Part shown: positions 54,410 to 63,414 of the stretch, piece by piece
Position numbering within the stretch: the first letter of the stretch is position 1
Layout of the letters: each line of letters opens with the position of its first letter
Assembly (NCBI RefSeq): GCF_030519375.1
Contig: NZ_JAUMKB010000001.1
Coordinates: 62,001-126,000, forward strand
Direction of reading: 5' to 3'
Source: Mucilaginibacter tolerans
GTDB taxonomy: Bacteria; Bacteroidota; Bacteroidia; Sphingobacteriales; Sphingobacteriaceae
DNA: 64,000 nucleotides
Notes under the pieces: model-generated
Told to the model about the DNA's origin: nothing
The model's input: the letters and a program-made list of their open reading frames with translations, nothing else
Databases searched by the model: none
Program-made: the position numbers and the translations under genes

Positions 54410-55480
54410 ATGAAACGACTCATAGTATGCTGCGACGGCACCTGGGACAGGCCGGGCACAAAGGATGAAGATGGGTATGTGGTACGATCCAATGTGGAGA
54501 AAATACACAAAATAATTGCCACTACCGACATTTATGGCACCCGGCAGGTAAAGCATTATGTGGATGGCGTGGGCGCCAACGGCAAAAAGTTTAAAAGGAT
54601 AATCAGCGGCGCAATCGGAAAAGGGCTGGACGCCAATATTGAAAAGGGCTACAGGTTTTTGGTAGAAAACTTTGAACCGGGCGATGAGATATACCTTTTG
54701 GGTTTCAGTCGCGGGGCCTATACCGCCCGTAGTTTGGCCGGGTTGATACGCAATTGCGGTGTATTGACGAAAGATAATCTGCACATGGTACACAAAGCTT
54801 TCAGGATGTACCGCGACCGCTCCGATGCATCCCACCCGGATAGCGAAAACGCTAAAGAGTTTGTCAGAAATTATAGTCACCGGACGCATGTGAAATTCAT
54901 TGGTGTGTGGGATACCGTCGGTTCACTTGGCTTACCGCTCAGTTTTCTGGAGCTTTATAACCGGCGTAAATACAGTTTTCATGATGTGCAACTGAGCAGC
55001 ACCATAGAATATGCTTATCATGCCATGGCAATAGATGAACGCCGGAACTCTTTTAAACCTACATTATGGCAACGAAGTAAAAACGCAGTTTTGAAAGGCA
55101 CAAAGCAGCATGTGGAGCAGGTGTGGTTTATGGGTGTGCATTGCAATGTGGGCGGCGGCTATCACGACGAACGCCTGAGCGATATCACCCTGGAATGGAT
55201 GATAGAGAAAGCGCGCTTTGCAGGTCTTGCTGTTGATGTCAGTATGGCCAAACCCAGCGATAACTTCCCCGTGTTTTTATGCCCTTCGATAGGAGGCAGG
55301 TTATACAATTCGCAAACCTTTGGCTACCGGCTTCTGGGCAATTTTATACGTCCGGTGGGACAGTATGACGGCTTCAACGAATCGGTAGATAAATCAGTGG
55401 CCCGGCGCATAGAAGCGGACCATCACTACGACCCGCCAAATATTCCCGGCGGATTGGTAAACGACTGGCCACCGAAATAA
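54410..55480 (+). CDS. DUF2235 (phospholipase-like alpha/beta hydrolase) protein
   Basis: A 356-residue protein matching DUF2235: N-terminal RLIVCCDGTWDRPGT, nucleophile motif GFSRGAYTARSLAG (GxSxG) and VWFMGVHCNVGGGYHD with candidate catalytic residues. Related to Tle1-like T6SS lipase effectors, but without signal peptide, VgrG/PAAR domain or adjacent immunity-like gene, so an intracellular hydrolase role is equally likely. Confidence 0.8.
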   Translation: MKRLIVCCDGTWDRPGTKDEDGYVVRSNVEKIHKIIATTDIYGTRQVKHYVDGVGANGKKFKRIISGAIGKGLDANIEKGYRFLVENFEPGDEIYLLGFSRGAYTARSLAGLIRNCGVLTKDNLHMVHKAFRMYRDRSDASHPDSENAKEFVRNYSHRTHVKFIGVWDTVGSLGLPLSFLELYNRRKYSFHDVQLSSTIEYAYHAMAIDERRNSFKPTLWQRSKNAVLKGTKQHVEQVWFMGVHCNVGGGYHDERLSDITLEWMIEKARFAGLAVDVSMAKPSDNFPVFLCPSIGGRLYNSQTFGYRLLGNFIRPVGQYDGFNESVDKSVARRIEADHHYDPPNIPGGLVNDWPPK

Positions 55481-55649
55481 ATTTGTGACGGTAATTGCAT
55501 AATCCCAACGCTTAATTGTTGGCAGGAATTTACGACATTACAAATCTGGCCTAACAAGATTTATAAACTGGGTACCAGCCGGTTGGTCAACCCACGGTTT
55601 TCAGTTTCCTCACAAATTCCTATATTTCGGCGCATAAACTTTATCGCAA

Positions 55650-56123
55650 ATGAAAAAACTGATTTTACCGCTTGTCATCGTTGCAGTATTATTTGGCTGC
55701 TCAAAGAAAAATACGCCATCACCCGGTTCAACGTCCGGTACCAACATAACCGGCAAATGGGTAACCACGGCCGATACACTTTATATTTATCAGAATGGTG
55801 TTTTGACAAAAACCTTAACGTTCACCGGGAACACTGCTCAATTATTTGACTATCAATTTAACCAGAACGGAACCGTTTTATACCCTGCCCAGGCCGACCC
55901 CTCCAATCCGCCTATGGCATACTATGTGGTAAAGGGTTCGGATATTACCTTCGACCACCCTGTGCAGGTTATTAATGGCCTTACCGCGGGAGCTTATACG
56001 CAGACTGCAACTATAAAAAACTATACCGGAAATAAAATGGAGCTGGTATATGATGAGACTTCTACGGGTAACGGTATAACCGAGCGCGACCTGGATGTGG
56101 TGTATTTAAGAAGGCAGAATTAA
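55650..56123 (+). CDS. lipocalin-like lipoprotein
   Basis: A 157-residue protein with lipoprotein signal (LFGC, Cys17), Ser/Pro linker and a beta-rich domain starting ITGKWVTTADTLYIYQNG, as in lipocalin-like Bacteroidota lipoproteins. Ligand unknown. Confidence 0.7.
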   Translation: MKKLILPLVIVAVLFGCSKKNTPSPGSTSGTNITGKWVTTADTLYIYQNGVLTKTLTFTGNTAQLFDYQFNQNGTVLYPAQADPSNPPMAYYVVKGSDITFDHPVQVINGLTAGAYTQTATIKNYTGNKMELVYDETSTGNGITERDLDVVYLRRQN

Positions 56124-56248
56124 ACTGTTTTGACCGGCGGAAAACTCTAATCATTTTCTAATACTGAACATATATCCGGTTAACTAATTTTGCGCTATAA
56201 AGCACTGGTTTCCCAGCTGGTGTTTTTGTGATAAGGTTTAGGTTAAAA

Positions 56249-56283
56249 GCCCCCGACCAGCGATTGGAACGGGGCTGTTTTTT
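56249..56283 (+). terminator. intrinsic terminator
   Basis: AGCCCC and GGGGCT form the stem, followed by GTTTTTT, 126 nt after the lipoprotein gene and before the first barrel gene. Confidence 0.65.
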
Positions 56284-56346
56284 AACAGATCTTCCGGTCA
56301 ATGCCAGCAATCAAAAAAGTAGTATCTTCGGCAATACTTAAATCTT

Positions 56347-57003
56347 ATGCTGAAGAAAATACTATTCACTATTTGCGTTGCAACGATCTCTGCAGGCGCA
56401 TTTGCACAAAATGTCAGTTTTGGCCTTAAAGGCGGAATAAATTTCTCTGATCAAAGCAATTCAGGTTCTAATGCATTCAACAGCAGCAGCAAAACCGGAT
56501 TTCAGGTTGGTGCAGTGGCTGATATAGCTATACATCAGTTCAGCATTCAGCCGGGGCTTTATTTTATTACCAAAGGTTATGGTTTCAACCCCATAGTTCC
56601 GCTTTATTACAATGGCTCGCAAAATGGCACATCAACAACGAAAGCAACCGTCAACCTGAATTATCTCGAGCTGCCGGTAAACCTGCTCTATCGTATTAAA
56701 TTTGCGCCTGGCATGAATCTGTATTTTGGTGCGGGGGCGTATTTAGGCTATGGGCTTTCAGGTAAAATAAAAGCTAGTTACGGCGGTTCATCGTCCGAAA
56801 CAAACATTTCGTTCGGCAGCGGTGGATCAGATCGCTACAAAAATCCCGACTATGGCGTTAATTTTATAGTCGGTCAACGCATAAAACATATTTTTCTCGA
56901 CGTAAATTATAGTCTCGGCCTGGCAAATTTAGCCGAAGATGACCAATATTATAAATTTCACAACAGGTCGTTAGGCCTGTCGGTGGGGTATTGGTTTAAT
57001 TAA
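56347..57003 (+). CDS. outer membrane beta-barrel (PorT-like) protein, tandem copy 1
   Basis: A 218-residue protein with signal peptide (AGAFAQ). It contains FSIQPGLYFITKGYG, LNYLELPVNLLYRI and KNPDYGVNFIVGQRIKH, all shared with the next gene and the 1910 protein. C-terminal GYWFN. Probable 8-stranded barrel; function unknown. Confidence 0.85.
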   Translation: MLKKILFTICVATISAGAFAQNVSFGLKGGINFSDQSNSGSNAFNSSSKTGFQVGAVADIAIHQFSIQPGLYFITKGYGFNPIVPLYYNGSQNGTSTTKATVNLNYLELPVNLLYRIKFAPGMNLYFGAGAYLGYGLSGKIKASYGGSSSETNISFGSGGSDRYKNPDYGVNFIVGQRIKHIFLDVNYSLGLANLAEDDQYYKFHNRSLGLSVGYWFN

Positions 57004-57065
57004 AACGCCCCGGCAGCCCAAGAGAAGAGAATTATTGAATTCAAATAAATTACTTAAACCTCACA

Positions 57066-57722
57066 ATGAAGAAATTTCTACTCACTGTTTGCATCGCAGC
57101 GGTTTCTGTATGCGCATTTGCACAATCAATCAGTTATAGTATTAAAGGCGGTATAAGCCTCTCCACATTCAGTAACAGTGGTTATCCGGGGGTTAACGAA
57201 AGCGACAGAATAGATTTCCGTATCGGTGCTGTGGCCGAATATAGCCTGCATCAGTTTAGCATTCAACCTGGCTTGTATTACATTACAAAAGGGAGCAATG
57301 TTAGCGCGGTAGTACCATATTACAACAATAGCAATAGCAATAGCAGTCAGCCAAGCTTAGTATACGAAAAAGGCACCACCCGGCTGCACTACCTTGAACT
57401 TCCTGTTAATGTGCTTTATCACCTTAATCTTTCAAACCTGAATTTATTTTTTGGCGCAGGTCCTTATTTGGGCTATGGACTAAATGGCAAGGAAACTGCC
57501 ACCGCCACCGGGGCTGTACAACAAAAATATTCGGCCGATGTTAAATTCGGCAGCGGCTACAAGAACCCCGATTATGGCATTAATTTTATCGTAGGCGAGC
57601 GCATCAAACATATTTCCATCGACCTTAACTATAGCCTGGGCCTGAGAAATTTGACGGGATCGCCCGATAATAAATTGAGAAACCGCTCGGCAGGAGTATC
57701 AGCAGGATATTGGTTTAAGTAG
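57066..57722 (+). CDS. outer membrane beta-barrel (PorT-like) protein, tandem copy 2
   Basis: A 218-residue tandem duplicate of the preceding gene, 62 nt downstream. Same FSIQPGLYYITKGSN and KNPDYGINFIVGERIKH motifs; variable extracellular loops rich in Ser and Asn. Ends GYWFK. It probably shares a promoter with copy 1. Confidence 0.85.
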   Translation: MKKFLLTVCIAAVSVCAFAQSISYSIKGGISLSTFSNSGYPGVNESDRIDFRIGAVAEYSLHQFSIQPGLYYITKGSNVSAVVPYYNNSNSNSSQPSLVYEKGTTRLHYLELPVNVLYHLNLSNLNLFFGAGPYLGYGLNGKETATATGAVQQKYSADVKFGSGYKNPDYGINFIVGERIKHISIDLNYSLGLRNLTGSPDNKLRNRSAGVSAGYWFK

Positions 57723-57796
57723 AAGAGCGAGTAGTAAATAATGAATAGGAGAATAAATAAAACTGCTAATGACTATTGATGATTGACCATTGACCA

Positions 57797-59047
57797 CTAA
57801 AATATCTCCCCCACATTGATAAACAACCCATGCGAGTCCTGCCGGCCGAAGCCGTAGTCGATACTGATATTGGTTCGGGAGACTTTGTTCAGTTTAATAC
57901 GTAATCCCGGCCCAACAGCAGGTTGAATGGCCTGCAGCCGTGTACCCGGAGCCGCAGAGAACGATTCGGCATTAAAAAATACCACTCCACCCAGCAAACC
58001 ATCACGCGTAATGCGGTAGCGGTACTCCGTTTCACCGTACACCATTTGCGCACCGCGAAAGCGCCCTTGTATGTACCCACGGCCTGCATTGGTAGAGGCA
58101 TCCCACAAAGTGGAGGGCAGGTCGAGGTATGGCGGCCTCCCCGCCAGTGTTAGCCAGTCGTATGACCAGAATGCCAGCACATTATGCGATGATTGCGGGA
58201 AACGCAGGTATTTGCGCACATCCAGTATCAGCGAGCTCCAGGTAAAGGTGCTGCCCATCGTCTTCAGGTTCTGCCTGAATTCGTAAGTAGCATAAAAGCC
58301 TGAGGTGGGATTGATGGGCGAATCGCGGTCATCAAACTGCCCGTTCAGGGTAAAACCCGAAGAGGTAGAATGCGTTTTGGTCGACCGTTTTTTATAGATC
58401 AGGTATTGGGCAACAGTGCCGTTCTCGGTTGGCCCGATAGTGATGTCAGCATGGTAATCAATCATGTAACCGCCGCCCATGTAAAAGTTACCGGCAATAT
58501 GCCGCAGGGCAATTTCCGAAAAGCGGATATAATTATAATTCATCGGCGCCTGGTTCTCGATATCCGAGTTGCTGCCCAACCCGAAGGTAGATTGCGGGTA
58601 GTGATACAGTCGCATTTCGCCTACAAAGTTATAGTTGTTGCTCTTGCTCCAGACGCTCGACTGAATCGGCAGCGTAACCTGTTTATTTTGGGTATAAGCA
58701 ATGCTGCTGACAAAGGTTGACACGTTGGATTGCGGCGAAGTGCGGAAAGCCACATTGCCCGAAATCAGTATTGCCAGCCGCGACTGCAGCGAATAACCAA
58801 AAGCAGGCACGATGGAGGCAACCGGCCTGAGCCCTACCGAGTCGCTCTTGCGGCTGAGCCTTTGGGTATGAAAGCTGGTTTGAATCAGATCGCGCAGATC
58901 TCTGAGTTTGCCGGTATCTGGGTGGACTTTGGTAAAGGTATCGGGCCGGGTTAACAACGGTATGCATTTACCATTCTGGGCAAAAGCAGAAAATGACGAC
59001 GCCGCGGCCAGCAGCAAAAGCAATGCCTTTGCATACCGGGTCTGCAT
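57797..59047 (-). CDS. BamA/TamA-like outer membrane barrel protein
   Basis: A 416-residue protein with signal peptide (SAFAQ). Its C-terminal two thirds is a 16-stranded-type surface-antigen D15 barrel: FDDRDSPINPTSGFYATYEF, GRGYIQGRFRGAQMVYGETE (the RGF/RGA motif of the family), terminal VGEIF. No clear POTRA domains, so an outer-membrane barrel of unknown cargo. Confidence 0.8.
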   Translation of the reverse strand: MQTRYAKALLLLLAAASSFSAFAQNGKCIPLLTRPDTFTKVHPDTGKLRDLRDLIQTSFHTQRLSRKSDSVGLRPVASIVPAFGYSLQSRLAILISGNVAFRTSPQSNVSTFVSSIAYTQNKQVTLPIQSSVWSKSNNYNFVGEMRLYHYPQSTFGLGSNSDIENQAPMNYNYIRFSEIALRHIAGNFYMGGGYMIDYHADITIGPTENGTVAQYLIYKKRSTKTHSTSSGFTLNGQFDDRDSPINPTSGFYATYEFRQNLKTMGSTFTWSSLILDVRKYLRFPQSSHNVLAFWSYDWLTLAGRPPYLDLPSTLWDASTNAGRGYIQGRFRGAQMVYGETEYRYRITRDGLLGGVVFFNAESFSAAPGTRLQAIQPAVGPGLRIKLNKVSRTNISIDYGFGRQDSHGLFINVGEIF

Positions 59048-59278
59048 ATTTTGTGGCTTACGGACGATCCTTTCAGGAGTTTAAACGCTACGACCACAAA
59101 TAGAATAAATAGTTTAATTGAAATTATTCCGCAAACGTTAAATAATCTTAAAAGACAAGATTGTTACAATGGCTTCAGTTGAAAGTTAAGTGGCTAATTG
59201 GTTTGCCAAAGGAGCAATATTATCTGAAAATCTGAACAATTGACTTGAAATTCATTAACTTGTGGATCGGGCCTGTTT

Positions 59279-59286
59279 TAATTTTG
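59279..59286 (+). promoter_or_regulatory. possible -7 element TAATTTTG
   Basis: Matches TAnnTTTG 35 nt before the acetyltransferase start. No clear -33 TTTG at the usual distance. Confidence 0.3.
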
Positions 59287-59321
59287 TGCCTGAAATATAA
59301 GCTCATAAAATAAGTACCGGC

Positions 59322-59894
59322 ATGCTAATCAAGAACATATTCGAAAGAGACAGATCGGGAGAAGTTATACCACTGGATGATCCGGAGTATCCGGAACTTT
59401 TTAAGGTGATCTTAAAGGCGATCAGAACCACAGCCAAACTGAATACGGTTGTTACTGATGATTTGAATCAGATCAGGGATATTTTCAGCGAGCTGACAGG
59501 TAAAAAGGTTGACGATACATTTTTTGTTATCCCTCCGTTTTATACTGATTTTGGGGAGAATATTCATATCGGCAAAAATGTATTTGTGAATCACGCCTGT
59601 ACGTTTATGGACAGAGGCGGCATCACACTGGAAGATAATGTCCTCATCGGGCCTAAAGTAAACCTGATTACTTCCAATCACCCGCTCAACCCCTCAGAAC
59701 GGCGGGCTACTATTTCGCACCCCATCGTTATAAAGAAAAATGCCTGGATAGGCGCTGCAGCAACCATACTCTCGGGTGTTACCATAGGCGAAAATTCAGT
59801 AGTTGCTGCCGGTGCGGTAGTCTCAAAAGATGTACCGGCAAATACCATTGTTGGCGGCATTCCGGCAAAGGTTATCAAGGCTATCGGCAGCTAA
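59322..59894 (+). CDS. hexapeptide-repeat sugar O-acetyltransferase
   Basis: A 190-residue left-handed beta-helix enzyme of the maltose/galactoside acetyltransferase group: hexapeptides IHIGKNVFVNHACTFMD and VLIGPKVNLIT, catalytic His in TSNHPL, and C-terminal coil IVGGIPAKVIK. Transfers acetyl from acetyl-CoA to a sugar; acceptor unknown. Confidence 0.9.
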   Translation: MLIKNIFERDRSGEVIPLDDPEYPELFKVILKAIRTTAKLNTVVTDDLNQIRDIFSELTGKKVDDTFFVIPPFYTDFGENIHIGKNVFVNHACTFMDRGGITLEDNVLIGPKVNLITSNHPLNPSERRATISHPIVIKKNAWIGAAATILSGVTIGENSVVAAGAVVSKDVPANTIVGGIPAKVIKAIGS

Positions 59895-59979
59895 TTGCAG
59901 AAAACATTCCATTATAAAATACTGGAAATAAGTTGATTATATCGTTTCAAATCGTTAGCTTTAATAAAAACCTAAAGAG

Positions 59980-60378
59980 ATGAAACTTTCAACCTTCGCA
60001 ATCATCATTACGATTCTGGCATTTGGATTTGGCCTTGCTTTCGTAATTATCCCGGTCAAATTAATGGCATTTTATGGCATCACGCTTGATGGTAACGCTA
60101 TATGGCTAGCGCGTTATTTCGGGTGTTCCAATTTGTTTATAGGTATGATATTCTGGTCGTACAGCAGTGTTTCGCCTGCTGCCAAATCGTGGCCCAAGTT
60201 GCTGGTATATTCAATATTTTACGATATCATGCAATTAATCGTCACAGTGGCATCACTACTAAGCGGCGTGGGCAACAGCAACGGATGGTCAACAGTTGCT
60301 TTATTTGCACTGTTAGCCACAGGCTCTATGTATTACCTGGGCGTATGCAACAGAGCACGGGCTCTACAGGCAATCTGA
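59980..60378 (+). CDS. four-TM hypothetical membrane protein
   Basis: A 132-residue protein with four hydrophobic helices. The pattern (ARYFGCSNLFIGMIFW) resembles DUF4345-like small membrane proteins, not firmly assigned. It follows the acetyltransferase by 85 nt. Confidence 0.65.
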   Translation: MKLSTFAIIITILAFGFGLAFVIIPVKLMAFYGITLDGNAIWLARYFGCSNLFIGMIFWSYSSVSPAAKSWPKLLVYSIFYDIMQLIVTVASLLSGVGNSNGWSTVALFALLATGSMYYLGVCNRARALQAI

Positions 60379-60447
60379 AATAAAACTTCTTTAAATACGC
60401 ATAACCATCTCACCCTGCTGAATGGTAAGGAATATTTATTGCGAAAT

Positions 60448-60480
60448 CAGAACCAGTAAAAAAGCATTTTACTGGTTCTG
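60448..60480. terminator. perfect 14-bp hairpin
   Basis: CAGAACCAGTAAAA and TTTTACTGGTTCTG with a 5-nt loop, between two plus-strand genes. Either terminator for the four-TM gene or an operator for the next. No clear T-run follows. Confidence 0.5.
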
Positions 60481-60535
60481 CGAAACAATTTCATTATCTT
60501 CATTGCATATTATAACTATTTAAACCTTAACAAAA

Positions 60536-61267
60536 ATGAAAAAGACCTTAATCCTTATTTCACTAATTTTTTTCCTGCTATCTTCTTTAAGCTTTGCACA
60601 AGACAAAAAAGTTGCCGTAGTTACATTTTACGTCAATAAAAAAATCAATGTAGGTGAGTTTGGCGTAACTGCAGCCATCGCCGTTGATAAGCTTTCTGAT
60701 GACCCTAATTTTAAGATGGAGCCCCTGCTAACAAAGTACCATACGCAATTTTTCGAATCCTATTCAAAGAGCTTTCCATTTCAGCTCCTGCCCGAAGATC
60801 AGGTTGTGAACAACGAAGCCTATAAAGCCTTTGTACCTGTGGGTGTTGCCAGCAGCGGAGCGTTGGATATCAACAAATTCGCCGTAGTGAGCCCGGGGTA
60901 TAAAGTGCTGCTTGAGAAACTGGCCTTTCATCAAAATGAGAAGAATATGCTGAAAATATTTAGCCAGGCCGATGGCGTAATGGATGTATCTATCGCTTTC
61001 AAACTGGTAAAAATAGGCTTTGGCGGCATGGGTGTGGTTAAAGTTGAGGCCCAGTCCAACATTGCATTGTTTAACAAAAGCGGCGACCTTGTATTTTCTA
61101 TTGATGAGTCCGGAAGGTCAAAAGGTGTGAGTCCTATGGTTGCCGGTGCGCCGGTTATGACATCAGAAAAAATACTACCAATGTGCGAAAGCGCGATGGA
61201 CGACTTAATGGCTGAATTGCAAAAAGATATGCCTAAAATGGTTAAAAAGGCCGATAAGAAATTGTAG
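60536..61267 (+). CDS. secreted protein of unknown function
   Basis: A 243-residue protein with signal peptide (SLSFAQ). Mature part is alpha/beta with KKVAVVTFYVNKKI at the start and a Lys-rich end. Reminiscent of periplasmic/outer-membrane assembly lipoproteins in layout but no family recognised. Confidence 0.65.
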   Translation: MKKTLILISLIFFLLSSLSFAQDKKVAVVTFYVNKKINVGEFGVTAAIAVDKLSDDPNFKMEPLLTKYHTQFFESYSKSFPFQLLPEDQVVNNEAYKAFVPVGVASSGALDINKFAVVSPGYKVLLEKLAFHQNEKNMLKIFSQADGVMDVSIAFKLVKIGFGGMGVVKVEAQSNIALFNKSGDLVFSIDESGRSKGVSPMVAGAPVMTSEKILPMCESAMDDLMAELQKDMPKMVKKADKKL

Positions 61268-61285
61268 CTCTTTATAGACTATATC

Positions 61286-61325
61286 AGGACGGGGGCGAAA
61301 GGCGATTTCCCTTAGCCCCCGTCCT
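61286..61325. terminator. bidirectional hairpin between convergent genes
   Basis: AGGACGGGGGC and GCCCCCGTCCT form a perfect 11-bp GC-rich stem between the gene ending at 61267 and the one ending at 61330. T-runs are weak on both sides. Confidence 0.65.
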
Positions 61326-61329
61326 ATCT

Positions 61330-63021
61330 CTACTTATTCAGTATTTCCAGCGCTTTCTCCTTGGCAGCATCCCTGCCGTTTTGAATGTCTTTAATTGTAG
61401 GTTTAACGGCAATGTCAGGCATTATACCTACCCCCACGAACTCTTTACCATCCGGGTAGGCATCGTGCTTGCCGCATACCCTTGCGCTCCCTCCGCCAGG
61501 CAGGCTAAATGGCACCGGCTGCCCTGTGCTGCCCCCTGTTGCCATACCGATCAGCTTGCCACGCTTCATATAATCAAATGCAACGGTAAAGTCTTCGGCT
61601 GCTGAGAATGTACGGGGGCCTACTAATACAACAACCGGTTTGCTATAAAATTCCTTGCCATTCGGGCTTTGTCTGCCAATTCCCCGGTAATCCCATGAAG
61701 GCTCCGCGTCAGGAGTAGACCTATGCTCAAGTATCCTTGCCTGTGCCGTAAAAAATGGCTTGTCAGTTAAGTATTTAATAATATGGAACGCTATTCCGTC
61801 ATCGCCCCCACCATTGTATCTTATGTCGATGATGAGTCCTTTGGTTTTGGATATTTCAGCATTGTAAAGCGAATCGAATTGTTTGGTGATCTTATTATCT
61901 TCAAAGTTGTTGATAGTCAAATATCCAACACCACCAATGGATTGATAATCAATGGATTTTAAACCCTTCACGTCATGATATCCCGTGCGGGAAATGGTGC
62001 GGTTTGTCAGCTTCCCTTTTTTATCTTTAAATTCAATGGGCTTATTTTTTGAACCGCCTAAAAGCTGATAAGAAAACTCCCTGATCTCCATATCCTGTGG
62101 TGTAGAGCTACTGGCATAAGGTTTCACATTCTTCTCGGCATAATCAATTACCGGCTGGCCGTCTATCTTAGTCACCTCAAGACCCGGTACTATACCCGAT
62201 TTGAGCAGGCTATCACTAAAAACCTTCACCACAAAAACACGCCCTTCTATCAGCTCGGTACGGAATGGCGGCCGGCTGTAAAACTCACCAGCCAGCGAAT
62301 CGGGGACATATACATTGGTATGCCCGTCCTTTAACTGTGCATAAAAATTAATCAGCACCTTATAATACTCGGCAGTTGATTTAGTGGCCTGAACTTTTGG
62401 AATATAATCCAGGTAGGTTTGGTTCCAGTCGATATCCAGAAGCGCGAAATTGGCAAAGTTAAATTTAGCCTGCGACCACAATAGCGACAACCCTGCTACC
62501 TTTTCAGCGTCAGAAAGATTGGGCTTGTATGGAGTTTTAAACGCTGTATTTTTCCAAAGCACACCTTCTTCTTTCAGTTTCTTTATTATGGCCTGGTACC
62601 GGGGTTCTTTCCTAATACCATCTAATGTTGGTTCGTTTTCTAAATCGTCGACCGTACCACTTGAAGTCCCATTTGCAAGCATCATATCGAGTGCGTTTAG
62701 CGCCTGATCTTTTTTGCCGAGCAAGGTATACCCGCTTGCAATGTCGCGGCTAACGTCCGACCGGCGATAGTATAAGTATGCATTACCAGCCGCCAATTGT
62801 TTGATCGGCAAACTATCCATAAATGTGATGGTCCGCTCTAATATCTTTACAGCTTTTTCCACCTCTGCGGGTGTGCTTTTTGAGTCGATAAGCGGATTGG
62901 CAATATATCTTTGAGATTGTATCCAATCGGCAGCTTCGTTGCCTGTATAGGTTTTCTGGGCAAATACAGTATTGAAACAAGTGAAAAGGAAAATGGTAGA
63001 AAGTACGAGTTTGTTTTTCAT
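61330..63021 (-). CDS. S41 family peptidase
   Basis: A 563-residue exported protease (signal peptide ending VFAQ, residue 22). A helical domain, a PDZ-like part (about 255-300) and the S41 core with nucleophile in GPRTFSAAEDF, followed by GMATGGSTGQP. Unlike the CTP at 35793 it has the TSP-N/tricorn-like arrangement. Substrate unknown. Confidence 0.85.
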   Translation of the reverse strand: MKNKLVLSTIFLFTCFNTVFAQKTYTGNEAADWIQSQRYIANPLIDSKSTPAEVEKAVKILERTITFMDSLPIKQLAAGNAYLYYRRSDVSRDIASGYTLLGKKDQALNALDMMLANGTSSGTVDDLENEPTLDGIRKEPRYQAIIKKLKEEGVLWKNTAFKTPYKPNLSDAEKVAGLSLLWSQAKFNFANFALLDIDWNQTYLDYIPKVQATKSTAEYYKVLINFYAQLKDGHTNVYVPDSLAGEFYSRPPFRTELIEGRVFVVKVFSDSLLKSGIVPGLEVTKIDGQPVIDYAEKNVKPYASSSTPQDMEIREFSYQLLGGSKNKPIEFKDKKGKLTNRTISRTGYHDVKGLKSIDYQSIGGVGYLTINNFEDNKITKQFDSLYNAEISKTKGLIIDIRYNGGGDDGIAFHIIKYLTDKPFFTAQARILEHRSTPDAEPSWDYRGIGRQSPNGKEFYSKPVVVLVGPRTFSAAEDFTVAFDYMKRGKLIGMATGGSTGQPVPFSLPGGGSARVCGKHDAYPDGKEFVGVGIMPDIAVKPTIKDIQNGRDAAKEKALEILNK

Positions 63022-63414
63022 AGAAGGTTTGGTAAGAAAAGGGTTAAGTAATTATTGCTTATATCCCAAACATAATGAAAAAAAGCAAACCGAGAAAGTT
63101 GAAAATTTAGCTAAAAAAACAAATGCTCCACCGTCTCGCACGCAGGAGCATTTAACCTAAACCTTATCACATTTTTTGTGTGATGGGCAAGGTAGAAAAA
63201 AAATTCAGAATTTCTACAGAATTTAGAAATTTATATACTGACTGAAAAAACTGCGCTGTCTTCTTCCGGCAATTGCCTGTCTTTTATTAATATTCGTTTC
63301 CTACTTCAACTTATTCCTATTATTTTCGTAAAAAGCAATTATGCCAAATTGCAGGAGCATTATCACAATTTAATTGTAAGTGGGAGTAGCTAGGCAGACA
63401 TTTGAAAGGGGATA
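63022..63414. other. divergent intergenic region
   Basis: About 390 bp without coding frame. Contains AAATGCTCC (63121-63129) pairing with GGAGCATTT (63145-63153) and a small TCACA-TGTGA hairpin near 63167. Probably promoter DNA of both flanking genes. Confidence 0.45.
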
